This document shows positions 54,960-62,001 of a stretch of DNA of 64,000 nucleotides, piece after piece (positions within the stretch are counted from its first letter, which is position 1; the number at the start of each line of letters is the position of its first letter). Where the stretch lies: positions 1 through 64,000 of the forward strand of contig SVSH01000001.1 of NCBI GenBank assembly GCA_015064395.1, written 5' to 3'. The DNA is from Oscillospiraceae bacterium (GTDB lineage: Bacteria; Bacillota; Clostridia; Oscillospirales; CAG-272). The position numbers and the translations under genes are program-made. The notes below the pieces were generated by a model, which was not told where the DNA came from, did no database searches, and saw nothing but the letters and a program-made list of their open reading frames with translations.

Positions 54960-55175
54960 ATGGAGAATAAAGACTATAAAATTTTGCAAAAGGAATATCT
55001 GTTGTTTGAAATTCAGATCTCTCTAGATGTTAATCCAATTAGCCATCGGCATAAAATTAAAATGAATCGTATATTTAGAGAAATTGTAAAAACGAATAGC
55101 ATTCCTTTCCCTGAAGTAGATACCCTTTGTGAGCGATTGAAAAGTAAATACCGCATGGCGAGAAGAGAAAAATGA
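54960..55175 (+). CDS. small hypothetical protein
   Basis: A 71-residue AT-rich frame starting with ATG after AGGGTGATGT. The product is highly charged and predicted helical (MENKDYKILQKEYLLFEIQ, later FREIVKTN and LCERLKSKYRMARREK). I do not recognise it. Codon use is AT-rich like the neighbouring accessory genes and unlike the core genes. No partner gene is coupled to it. It may be real or may be a chance frame. Confidence 0.4.
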   Translation: MENKDYKILQKEYLLFEIQISLDVNPISHRHKIKMNRIFREIVKTNSIPFPEVDTLCERLKSKYRMARREK

Positions 55176-55209
55176 TGTTTCTATGCAGAGGAGAAAATTA
55201 TGGATAAAA

Positions 55210-55233
55210 CCTCCGAGGCGAGCGCCTCGGAGG
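55210..55233 (-). terminator. terminator of XRE/DUF6514-like pair
   Basis: Perfect 11-bp arms CCTCCGAGGCG and complement around AG. On the minus strand a short T-rich stretch follows (TTTTATCC). It lies about 70 bases after the end of the DUF6514-like gene. Confidence 0.6.
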
Positions 55234-55300
55234 AAAGCAAGGATGGCTGTCTGTGTTGGGAATATCCTTTCATCAAGTATCGTTATAGATTGCTGCTTTT

Positions 55301-55540
55301 TTAGGTTCCGAGAAAATCCTCAATCACATCGTCCAGATGGATTGGGGAGAGTCTTGAGCGGTTACACATGGAAACGAGCTCCTCCAGTCGGTGCTTGTCA
55401 GAAGTAATGTCGTGCACAGACGCGACTATGGTTGCAGTACCTTCTTGCGCGGAGTCTGCGTATGCGGCGATTCCGTAGGAGGTGCGGGCATCACGTTTGA
55501 GGGAGTACGTTTCCTCAATCATTCCATAGATAACTGTCAT
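55301..55540 (-). CDS. DUF6514-like small protein
   Basis: A 79-residue protein. Its ATG overlaps the stop of the XRE gene by four bases, good support for a real coupled gene. The pattern YGIAAYAD in the first half and LVSMCNRSRLSPIHLDDVIE near the end matches a clostridial family I know as DUF6514 (recognised from memory). It is a soluble protein of unknown function. The pair with a helix-turn-helix protein suggests a small regulatory module; a toxin-antitoxin role is not shown by any motif. Confidence 0.65.
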   Translation of the reverse strand: MTVIYGMIEETYSLKRDARTSYGIAAYADSAQEGTATIVASVHDITSDKHRLEELVSMCNRSRLSPIHLDDVIEDFLGT

Positions 55541-55806
55541 ACCGGTTGCATCTGCTCTTCATACCACTCAGCAAATTTGCTGACGACTATATGTAAAAAT
55601 GCACCGGGATTGTCCTGCATCTCGAGCAGAAGTGCTTCAGTCAGAGCGCCGCAAGAAGAGTGCCCAGTCTCAATGTCCGAGTATGAACTCTCGCTCATAT
55701 GGAGTCTAATCCCCATTTCTTTTTGAGTGAGATGAAGCCGATCTCTGGTTTGAATTGCAAGAATTCGCAGTTCCTCTCCTAATATTTTTTCTAATTCGTG
55801 TCGCAT
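55537..55806 (-). CDS. XRE-family helix-turn-helix regulator
   Basis: An 89-residue DNA-binding protein. ATG at 55806 is chosen over 55833 because GGAGGCGTTATT precedes it. Residues about 15-60 form a HTH_3/XRE domain: TRDRLHLTQKEMGIRLHMS, then ESSYSDIETGHSSC. The C-terminal helix is short (FLHIVVSKFAEWYEEQ). It is followed by the overlapping DUF6514-like gene. It may repress its own operon or the neighbouring sigma-factor genes; I found no clear operator. Confidence 0.85.
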   Translation of the reverse strand: MRHELEKILGEELRILAIQTRDRLHLTQKEMGIRLHMSESSYSDIETGHSSCGALTEALLLEMQDNPGAFLHIVVSKFAEWYEEQMQPV

Positions 55807-56152
55807 AATAACGCCTCCTCCCAACGCAGACAAAGGGAAATTTTAGAGATTTCCTTAGCCATTTGGAATCGGGTACACCTATGCTTTTACAAAATTCGTC
55901 AGAAACAAGGAAAAAATATTTTTTTGCGGGAAAACAATTAAAGACATTCTTCTATTTTCGAGAAACGTAATGAGTTTTGAAGAAAAACTGATCGTTTTGC
56001 GGTATATCTTATAGTATGGGGATTATTCAATGTAAAACATAAGTGCTGTGAGAAACGGGCAAACGTCTTGACTTCTCAAATCAAATCGTGTTATAATGTG
56101 TCGATATGTGGTAAGAGCCAAACGACAATAACACTTGAGGAGGAACTAAATT
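55807..56152. other. divergent intergenic region (XRE gene / sigma factor gene)
   Basis: 346 bases with no gene. The plus-strand sigma-factor promoter lies at 56068-56097. The promoter for the minus-strand XRE gene could not be placed with confidence. Confidence 0.55.
56068..56097 (+). promoter_or_regulatory. promoter of sigma-factor operon
   Basis: TTGACT (56068-56073), 18-base spacer, TATAAT (56092-56097), followed by a leader of about 50 bases. It looks like a housekeeping sigma-A promoter, not an autoregulated ECF site. Confidence 0.7.
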
Positions 56153-56704
56153 TTGTTACCGTTCTTGTTATCCATTGCCGATGAAAGCGATCATGATAAA
56201 ATTATTTACATATATCAGCATTTTCACAACGATATGATCCGTCATGCCAGACGCCAGTTGTATTTGGCACGTACATCTAACTATTTGTCAAAGGCTGAAG
56301 ATGTGGTACAGAACGCATTTGTTAAGATCACTCTGTATATTAAGGCTGTTAATTTTGGCGTGAGCGAGAAGGAGCTACGAAACTATGTTCTTTCTATTGT
56401 ATCCAATGAGGTCATCAATGAACTCAATGATCAAGAATACTTTGACGCCATTAACGAGCATACGAATATGGCGAGTGATGAAAGCTTTGTCAATGACCTG
56501 ATGATTCAGGAGCGCTATCAAGAGGTAGTTGCCGCCATAGAGAGGATGAATGAGAAATACAGACTGGTATTGGTATATCGCTTCTACAAGGGATATAGTG
56601 TCAAGGAAATAGCGGAGTTGTTTGGTGTGCCGGAAAAAACGGTATATACGCGAATAAAGAGAGCGCAACGATTGTTGAAGGAAATGTTAGGAGAGGAGAA
56701 GTAA
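56153..56704 (+). CDS. sigma-70 family (ECF-like) RNA polymerase sigma factor
   Basis: A 183-residue sigma factor. The start is TTG at 56153, well placed after GAGGAGGAAC; no ATG is near. Region 2 is at about 15-85 (HNDMIRHARRQL, then KAEDVVQNAFVKI). Region 4 is at about 125-178 (YRLVLVYRFYKGYSVKEIAE, FGVPEKTVYTRIKRAQ), the helix-turn-helix that reads the -35 box. There is no region 1.1 or 3. The next gene starts four bases on and encodes a membrane protein with a cytoplasmic N-terminus, the usual anti-sigma layout. Likely it senses an outside signal; the regulon is unknown. Confidence 0.93.
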   Translation: MLPFLLSIADESDHDKIIYIYQHFHNDMIRHARRQLYLARTSNYLSKAEDVVQNAFVKITLYIKAVNFGVSEKELRNYVLSIVSNEVINELNDQEYFDAINEHTNMASDESFVNDLMIQERYQEVVAAIERMNEKYRLVLVYRFYKGYSVKEIAELFGVPEKTVYTRIKRAQRLLKEMLGEEK

Positions 56705-56707
56705 CGG

Positions 56708-57388
56708 ATGATCTCAAGCAACATGCAGTTGTTTAGAAAGGCATTGTGGGAGGCGACCTGCAATGTATATGAGCGAGAGTTGGCCTTATGTGAGCAGGAT
56801 ATCAAGTGCTCTCGGCGGCACTATGCCAAAATGAGGAAGATTCTTGGTGTTGCTGTCCTGCCTGCTACTACGCGTACGAGTAAAATTAAACGGCGCGTTA
56901 TCGCGGCTCTGATTGCGGCGGCATTGTTGCTGACTGGCTGTGCAGCGTATGCATATCGAGAGGAGATTAAGTCTTTCATTGAAACTGTCTTTAATGACCA
57001 TATAGAGGTCAAGTACAACGATAGTGAAGCCCCAGCATCCTCGGCTATTATTACCGAATACTATACGCTTGGGTATGTTCCAGAAAGATATGAGTTGGTT
57101 AATAATACAAAACAGCCGATACGGCTCATATGCGAATGGAAGAGTCCGACGGGCGAATATCTAATATTCAAACAATGTACGGTGGAAAGTGGATTGTTTA
57201 TTATGGATGACGAGACGGAAGATGCTAAAATATTGATGGTAGGAGAATATACGGTCTATTATCGTTTTGCGGGAAATAACTACTATGTATGGAACAATGG
57301 AATATATGCGTATGAATTAATTCTCTCGACGCAATTACCCGAGCAAGAAGTAAAGGCAATTATTGAGGGAGTAGTAGTAGAACGATAA
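56708..57388 (+). CDS. DUF4367-like membrane protein, putative anti-sigma factor
   Basis: A 226-residue single-pass membrane protein. The cytoplasmic part (1-60) is charged and has several cysteines. The helix is at about 63-83 (VIAALIAAALLLTGCAAYAY). The outside domain resembles DUF4367: residues about 115-220 with LGYVPERYELV, MVGEYTVYYRFAGNNYYVW and LPEQEVKAIIEG. GGAGAGGAG precedes ATG, four bases after the sigma stop, so the two are coupled. A lipoprotein reading of LTGC is unlikely because 60 residues precede the helix. An anti-sigma role is inferred from context and topology. Confidence 0.82.
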   Translation: MISSNMQLFRKALWEATCNVYERELALCEQDIKCSRRHYAKMRKILGVAVLPATTRTSKIKRRVIAALIAAALLLTGCAAYAYREEIKSFIETVFNDHIEVKYNDSEAPASSAIITEYYTLGYVPERYELVNNTKQPIRLICEWKSPTGEYLIFKQCTVESGLFIMDDETEDAKILMVGEYTVYYRFAGNNYYVWNNGIYAYELILSTQLPEQEVKAIIEGVVVER

Positions 57389-57394
57389 CGAAAA

Positions 57395-57437
57395 GAGCAG
57401 ATGAAAAAATTCATCTGCTCAAATTTTATTTTTTTTG
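57395..57437 (+). terminator. terminator of sigma/anti-sigma operon
   Basis: Arms GAGCAGATGAA and TTCATCTGCTC around a short A loop, followed by a T-rich run. Confidence 0.88.
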
Positions 57438-57529
57438 AAGAATTTTGTCGTCTTTTCTGGTACGTATATATTAAACGGGACATTATCATCATATCTCGTT
57501 ATACAAAAAATAAGAAAGAGAGAGCAATT

Positions 57530-57979
57530 ATGAAAACGAACAAAAAAACATTTTTAACTTTACTTATGGCGACACTTATACTATGGACAATGTGTGTTTC
57601 TGTATATGCGAGCGATACGGGGACAGGAATTTCTCCACGTTTGGATAATTGTCATGATGCAAGTATGGTGTTTTCTGTTTTGGATCCAGGAGTAGCGCAT
57701 TTTGCCGTTGACTACAATGGGAATGCAGCCACCTTCACACAGGCCAAACTGACGGTAACCTTCCAAAAGAAGTTTTTGGGCTTGTTTTGGAGAAAAGTAG
57801 ACATAGGAACTACAAATAATGAGTGGGTTGGTTATTGTACGGATTTGAGAGGATCTTTTTACGACACGGTTACTATGGATGGAACCGGAACCTACCGTGC
57901 GAATTTTACATTGGAAATCTACGGAACCAGTGGCACAACTGATGTCATTGAGAAGACGATTGAGTGTAAGTATAATTAA
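57530..57979 (+). CDS. small secreted protein of unknown family
   Basis: A 149-residue secreted protein. The ATG at 57530 is chosen over an in-frame one at 57401 because the signal sequence starts here: MKTNKKTFLTLLMATLILW, with likely cleavage after VYA. The mature part of about 120 residues is beta-rich (AKLTVTFQKKFLGLFWRKVD, GTGTYRANFTLEIYG) and has two to three cysteines. I do not recognise the family. The preceding ribosome binding site is weak (GAGAG). It follows the sigma-operon terminator, so it probably has its own transcript and could be a target of the sigma factor; this is inference. A hairpin-rich element begins just ten bases after its stop. Confidence 0.75.
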   Translation: MKTNKKTFLTLLMATLILWTMCVSVYASDTGTGISPRLDNCHDASMVFSVLDPGVAHFAVDYNGNAATFTQAKLTVTFQKKFLGLFWRKVDIGTTNNEWVGYCTDLRGSFYDTVTMDGTGTYRANFTLEIYGTSGTTDVIEKTIECKYN

Positions 57980-57988
57980 ACATTTGGG

Positions 57989-58020
57989 TATTTGAGTTGC
58001 TATTTTGTCCTGTGACCACA
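57989..58020 (+). repeat. 32-bp direct repeat, copy 1
   Basis: An exact 32-base sequence (TATTTGAGTTGCTATTTT, then GTCCTGTGACCACA) repeated at 58233-58264 with a 244-base offset. Confidence 0.95.
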
Positions 58021-58021
58021 T

Positions 58022-58053
58022 GAAAAAAGCACTTCGCAAGAAGTGCTTTTTTC
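58022..58053. terminator. bidirectional hairpin terminator
   Basis: Perfect 14-base arms GAAAAAAGCACTTC and complement around GCAA, with A- and T-runs. It ends the small secreted protein transcript and forms the left part of the hairpin element. Confidence 0.8.
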
Positions 58054-58054
58054 A

Positions 58055-58230
58055 ACGAAATTTGCCCTTTGGGCAAGTGAAATAGCTTCGCTGTGAAATA
58101 TTTGCTATGCAAATGTGAAATATTCGCTAACGCGAATGTGGCAAATTTCATTTCACATCGACCAAAGGGAGATATTTCACAATTTACAAAGTAAATTATT
58201 TCACATTCGGCACCGCCGAATATTTCACTA
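58055..58230. repeat. hairpin-array element with alternating 8-base motif
   Basis: At least five short perfect hairpins are strung together: TTGCCC/GGGCAA (58062-58076), ATTTGC/GCAAAT (58100-58114), ATTCGC/GCGAAT (58122-58137), AATTTAC/GTAAATT (58181-58197) and ATTCGGC/GCCGAAT (58205-58221). They are separated by GTGAAATA (58077, 58093, 58115) in the left half. Its complement TATTTCAC (58173, 58197, 58221, exact 24-base period) separates them in the right half. GAAATTTGCC (58057) also pairs with GGCAAATTTC (58140). No frame of good quality crosses it. Confidence 0.9.
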
Positions 58231-58232
58231 AA

Positions 58233-58264
58233 TATTTGAGTTGCTATTTTGTCCTGTGACCACA
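58233..58264 (+). repeat. 32-bp direct repeat, copy 2
   Basis: An identical copy of 57989-58020. The next bases start the AAAAAAGGAAAAGG terminator arm. Confidence 0.95.
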
Positions 58265-58307
58265 AAAAAAGGAAAAGGTGAACTTCTCGTTTGCCTTTTC
58301 CTTTTTT
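58265..58307. terminator. hairpin terminator before mreB-like operon
   Basis: Arms AAAAAAGGAAAAGG and CCTTTTCCTTTTTT around a 15-base loop. Confidence 0.75.
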
Positions 58308-58332
58308 GTATCAAATAAATTCTCCCCACGTC

Positions 58333-58361
58333 TTGATTTTTCCCTTACGATACGCTATAAT
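58333..58361 (+). promoter_or_regulatory. promoter of mreB-pepD-rlmB operon
   Basis: TTGATT (58333-58338), 17-base spacer, TATAAT (58356-58361), about 60 bases before the start codon. Confidence 0.75.
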
Positions 58362-58423
58362 AATATTATTAATATCTATAAACTGGAAAAGTGTGTCAAA
58401 AATTGGCGTGAAAGGAGAGCGGC

Positions 58424-59512
58424 ATGACGAAAAATGGAGAAATGAGGCAGGGGAATGCCCAGCCCAAACAGAATATCCGCGGACTTCAGTTGCGCCGCAA
58501 TATCGGCATTGACCTGGGAACGGTCAACGTGCTGGTGTACGTTGAGGGACGGGGCATCGTGCTCAAGGAGCCCAGCGTCGTGGCGGTTGACAAGATCACC
58601 GATCAGATCGTGGCTGTCGGCAGTGAGGCACAAGCCCTCATCGGCAGAACGCCGGCCAATCTTGAGACTATCCGCCCCATGCGCGACGGTGTCATCAGTC
58701 AGTACGACGTGACGCTCCGCATGCTGCAATATTGTATTCGTAACGCCTGCGGTCAGATGCTGCTGCCGCCTCGCGTCATGATCTGTGTTCCCTCGGGCGT
58801 GACCGAGGTGGAGGAGCGCGCGGTGGTCGATGCGGCCAGAGAAGCGGGCGCGGGCAAGGTATATCTGATGGAAGAGCCCGTTGCAGCGGCACTGGGTGCC
58901 GGCGTGGACATTGAGGCTCCCGTGGGCCGTATGATCATCGACATTGGCGGCGGTACGACCGACATCGCGGTCATCTCGATGGGCGGTGTGGTCGTGTCCG
59001 AGTCCATTCGCATCGCAGGGGAAAAGCTCGACGAGGCGATCATGCGTTACGTGCGCCGCGAGCACGGGCTTTTGATCGGTGTTCAGACGGCGGAGCTGAT
59101 CAAGCAGCGCATCGGTGCGCTGTATACCCACAAGCAGGTCCGCAGTGTCGAGGTGCGGGGACGCAACGCGCAGAGTGGTCTTCCCGAGGTGGCAACGCTG
59201 TCCTCCCGCGAGATGCTGGAGGCCATGGCCGAGCCGGTCAGCGCCATTTTGGACGCAGTCTGCTCCGTCATTGAGCGGACACCGCCTGAATTGCTGGGCG
59301 ACGTATTGAAATATGGAATTATTATGACGGGCGGCGGCAGTATGGTGCGCGGCTTCGATCAACTGATCCAGAAGGTGACGGGCGTTCCCGTTCGCGTGGC
59401 GGACGATCCCATCTCCTGTGTGGCGCGCGGTACGGGCATCGCGCTTCAGAATCACAAGCAGCTGCCCGAGGGTACGCTCAATCTGGCACGCGCACGGCGC
59501 GACCGCCTGTGA
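58424..59512 (+). CDS. mreB: rod-shape-determining protein of the MreB/Mbl family
   Basis: A 362-residue bacterial actin. GGAGAG precedes ATG. Phosphate-1 is IGIDLGTVNVLVY, then PSVVAVDKITDQIVAVG, phosphate-2 IIDIGGGTTDIAVI and the adenosine motif MTGGGSMVRGFDQL. It polymerises under the membrane and guides lateral wall synthesis. It has an N-terminal extension of about 25 mostly polar residues not usual for MreB. mreC and mreD do not follow, so it may be an Mbl/MreBH-type paralogue. Instead pepD follows 25 bases later. Confidence 0.93.
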   Translation: MTKNGEMRQGNAQPKQNIRGLQLRRNIGIDLGTVNVLVYVEGRGIVLKEPSVVAVDKITDQIVAVGSEAQALIGRTPANLETIRPMRDGVISQYDVTLRMLQYCIRNACGQMLLPPRVMICVPSGVTEVEERAVVDAAREAGAGKVYLMEEPVAAALGAGVDIEAPVGRMIIDIGGGTTDIAVISMGGVVVSESIRIAGEKLDEAIMRYVRREHGLLIGVQTAELIKQRIGALYTHKQVRSVEVRGRNAQSGLPEVATLSSREMLEAMAEPVSAILDAVCSVIERTPPELLGDVLKYGIIMTGGGSMVRGFDQLIQKVTGVPVRVADDPISCVARGTGIALQNHKQLPEGTLNLARARRDRL

Positions 59513-59537
59513 GCCCCGGGAAGGAAAGGACAAGAGT

Positions 59538-61001
59538 ATGAGCAATCGCATCATCTGCGGCTTTGAGCCGGCGAGCGTATTTCGCTTTTTTGAAGAGATC
59601 AGTGCCATCCCCCGCGGTTCGGGAAACGAGGCGGGTGTGGCCGACTACTTATGTGACTTTGCCGGCTCGCGCGGTCTTGCCTGCTATCGGGATGGCAATC
59701 ATAACGTGCTGATCACCAAGCCGGCAACTGAAGGGCGCGAGGGTCAAGCACCGCTTCTGTTCCAGGGGCATACCGATATGGTGTGCGAGAAGAACGGCGA
59801 CACGGTGCACGATTTTGAGCGCGATCCCATTCGTTTGGTGTTGGAGGGCAACCGCTTGAGTGCCGAGGGCACGACCTTAGGTGCTGACAACGGCATCGCC
59901 GTGGCCATGATGCTGGCTCTGCTTGACGGCGAGCTTGACAGCCATCCTGCCCTTGAGTGTTTGTTTACGACCGAGGAGGAGACGGGCATGGGAGGTGCCA
60001 TCGCCTTTGATTATTCTCGCCTGACCTCCCGTCATATGGTCAATTTGGACAGCGAGGAGGAGCGCGTGGTGACGGTTGGATGCGCGGGCGGGATCCGCAG
60101 TGATCTGCTCATTCCCGTGACGCGTGAGGCGATGGGCGAGCGTGAATGCTGCCGCGTGTCGCTGACCGGTCTTGCCGGTGGACACAGCGGAGCGGACATC
60201 CATACGGGACGGGCGAGCGCCAATCTTCTCCTGGGACGGTTGCTTTGCTCCTTGCCCGACGTTCGCTTGATCAGCATCGAGGGCGGCTCCAAGGATAACG
60301 CTATCACTCGTGAGGCGTATGCTGTGATTGCGGTGCCGAGCGTGGCACTGGCGAGCATGACGCTGTTGGGACTTGCCGATGAGATCGCGGGCGAATTGGT
60401 GCCCGAGGATCGGGACTGCCGCATCGCTTGCGAGCGTCTGACCGAGGAGGAGACGGAAAACCTTGCCTGTGCGATGGACGAGGCTTCCACCGCCCGTGTG
60501 CTTGGGCTTCTGGCAAACGCCCCCTGCGGCGTGCTGGCGATGAGTCATGAGGTCGAGGGACTGGTTGAATACTCTCGCAATCTTGGCATTTTGCGTACCA
60601 CTAAGGAGGGCGTACGTATCACCTTTACCTCGCGCGCTTCGCGCGAGAGCCGCCTGGACGGTACGATCCACGCGTTGAATGCCTTGGCGGGTGCCTTGGG
60701 CGCAACGGTGAACCACCACAGCCGCTATCCCGGCTGGGAATATGCCCCTGTTTCAGCCGTGCGGGACGCCTATACGGCGGCTGCCCGGGCAGTGCTGGGC
60801 GGCAAGATGGAGGTCGTGGCTATCCACGCAGGCTTGGAGTGCGGATACATCAAAAAGCAACTGCCCGATATGGACATCATTTCGATCGGCCCGGATATGA
60901 GGGGCATTCATTCGCCCGACGAGGTGTTGTTCTTGGATTCGGTCGAGCGTGTATGGAAGGCTGTAGCCCGTATGATCGCGGACTGGAACGTGGCACGCTG
61001 A
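59538..61001 (+). CDS. pepD: cytosolic M20 dipeptidase (aminoacyl-histidine dipeptidase, PepD)
   Basis: A 487-residue metallopeptidase. The ATG at 59538 follows AAGGA; the frame is open further upstream but overlaps mreB. Family marks are FQGHTDMVCEKN, GTTLGADNGIAVAMMLAL and CLFTTEEETGMGGA (Glu pair at the active site). MVNLDSEEERV and GLAGGHSGADIHTGRASAN follow, then ALECGYIK-like VVAIHAGLECGYIKKQLPD. It splits dipeptides, including Xaa-His, in the cytoplasm, so it could finish peptides imported by Opp. The lid domain insertion is of normal size. It lies 25 bases after mreB and 18 before rlmB. Confidence 0.95.
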   Translation: MSNRIICGFEPASVFRFFEEISAIPRGSGNEAGVADYLCDFAGSRGLACYRDGNHNVLITKPATEGREGQAPLLFQGHTDMVCEKNGDTVHDFERDPIRLVLEGNRLSAEGTTLGADNGIAVAMMLALLDGELDSHPALECLFTTEEETGMGGAIAFDYSRLTSRHMVNLDSEEERVVTVGCAGGIRSDLLIPVTREAMGERECCRVSLTGLAGGHSGADIHTGRASANLLLGRLLCSLPDVRLISIEGGSKDNAITREAYAVIAVPSVALASMTLLGLADEIAGELVPEDRDCRIACERLTEEETENLACAMDEASTARVLGLLANAPCGVLAMSHEVEGLVEYSRNLGILRTTKEGVRITFTSRASRESRLDGTIHALNALAGALGATVNHHSRYPGWEYAPVSAVRDAYTAAARAVLGGKMEVVAIHAGLECGYIKKQLPDMDIISIGPDMRGIHSPDEVLFLDSVERVWKAVARMIADWNVAR

Positions 61002-61019
61002 GGAAAGTGAGTAAAAAGC

Positions 61020-61964
61020 ATGGAAAAGAACAATAAAAAATACAACGATCGCGGCGCAAGATCCTACGGCAAGGGAGGACCTCGCCAAGATGGACAAAAG
61101 AATGACCGTCGCCCGCCGCGCGACACCAAGAGCGCGGGCAAGTACGATCACGTCGATCATAGTGCGCAGAATGCCAATCCGGCGGCAGGCTACGCCAATG
61201 AAGATATGAGCAGCGGTATCGTGATCGGCAGAAATGCCGTTCGTGAGCTGCTTCACAGTGAGCGCACCATTGATAAGCTGCTCGTCCAGCGCGGTGAGCG
61301 TGAGGGCTCCATCGTGGTTTTGGTTGCGCAGGCATTGGAAAAGAAGATTCCCGTGGTCGAGGTCGATCGCGCCAAACTGGACGCCATTGCCGGCTTTGCG
61401 CCCCACCAGGGCGTGATCGCTATGGCGGCAGAGAAGGAATACGTTGACGTAGAGGATATTCTTGCCATCGCCCGTGAGCGAGGGGAGGATGCCATTATTG
61501 CCATTGCCGACGGCATTACCGATCCCTACAATCTCGGCGCGCTCATTCGCTGTGCCGAGGGCTTGGGAGCTCACGGATTGATCCTGCCCAAGCGGCGGGC
61601 TGTGGGACTGACGCCCCTGGTTTCCAAGGCCAGCGCGGGTGCGATCGAGCATCTGGCAGTGGCTAAGGTAGCTAATTTGGCCCAGACGGTACAGGAACTG
61701 CAAAAGCAGGGCGTTTGGGTGTACGCGGCCGAGGCGGGCGGACAGTCCTACGACAAGACGGACCTGACAGGCCCCTGCGCCATCATCTTCGGCAGTGAGG
61801 GCAACGGCGTGTCGGCTTTGCTCAAGCAAAAGTGCGACGCGATCATTTCGATCCCCATGCGGGGACAGGTCAATTCTCTCAACGTGTCGACGGCGGCCTC
61901 TATTTTGCTTGCAGAGGCGGCAAGACAGCACGCACAAGCCAGAGAAAAACGGTCGGCAGAGTAA
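61020..61964 (+). CDS. rlmB: 23S rRNA (guanosine-2'-O-)-methyltransferase RlmB
   Basis: A 314-residue SPOUT (TrmH/SpoU) methyltransferase. A basic, Gly/Arg/Asn-rich tail of about 60 residues comes first, then the substrate-binding domain (GIVIGRNAVRELLHSERTID). Knot motifs are DPYNLGALIRCAEGLGAHG, IIFGSEGNGVSALL and PMRGQVNSLNVSTAASILL. It methylates the ribose of G2251 (E. coli numbering) in the P-loop of 23S rRNA. GAGGAAAGTGAG precedes the start. The long basic N-terminus is longer than in E. coli RlmB but common in clostridia. Confidence 0.94.
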   Translation: MEKNNKKYNDRGARSYGKGGPRQDGQKNDRRPPRDTKSAGKYDHVDHSAQNANPAAGYANEDMSSGIVIGRNAVRELLHSERTIDKLLVQRGEREGSIVVLVAQALEKKIPVVEVDRAKLDAIAGFAPHQGVIAMAAEKEYVDVEDILAIARERGEDAIIAIADGITDPYNLGALIRCAEGLGAHGLILPKRRAVGLTPLVSKASAGAIEHLAVAKVANLAQTVQELQKQGVWVYAAEAGGQSYDKTDLTGPCAIIFGSEGNGVSALLKQKCDAIISIPMRGQVNSLNVSTAASILLAEAARQHAQAREKRSAE

Positions 61965-62001
61965 GGTCGGTTGACCGATTACAGGAAAGGAGACGTTCTT
62001 G

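Noticed and set aside
55183..55407. 74-codon plus-strand frame
   Set aside because: It runs over the terminator hairpin and overlaps the coupled DUF6514-like gene on the other strand.
55301..55806. Toxin-antitoxin pair
   Set aside because: Gene size and coupling would fit, but the second protein has no toxin motif and resembles DUF6514, so this is only mentioned as a possibility.
58055..58230. CRISPR array
   Set aside because: The repeated motif is only eight bases, flips orientation halfway, and the intervening parts are palindromes, not unique spacers. No cas genes are present.
57945..58265. Minus-strand frame across the hairpin array
   Set aside because: Its start and near-end are both inside the 32-base repeats and it crosses a terminator and hairpins. 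The frame is a by-product of the repeats.
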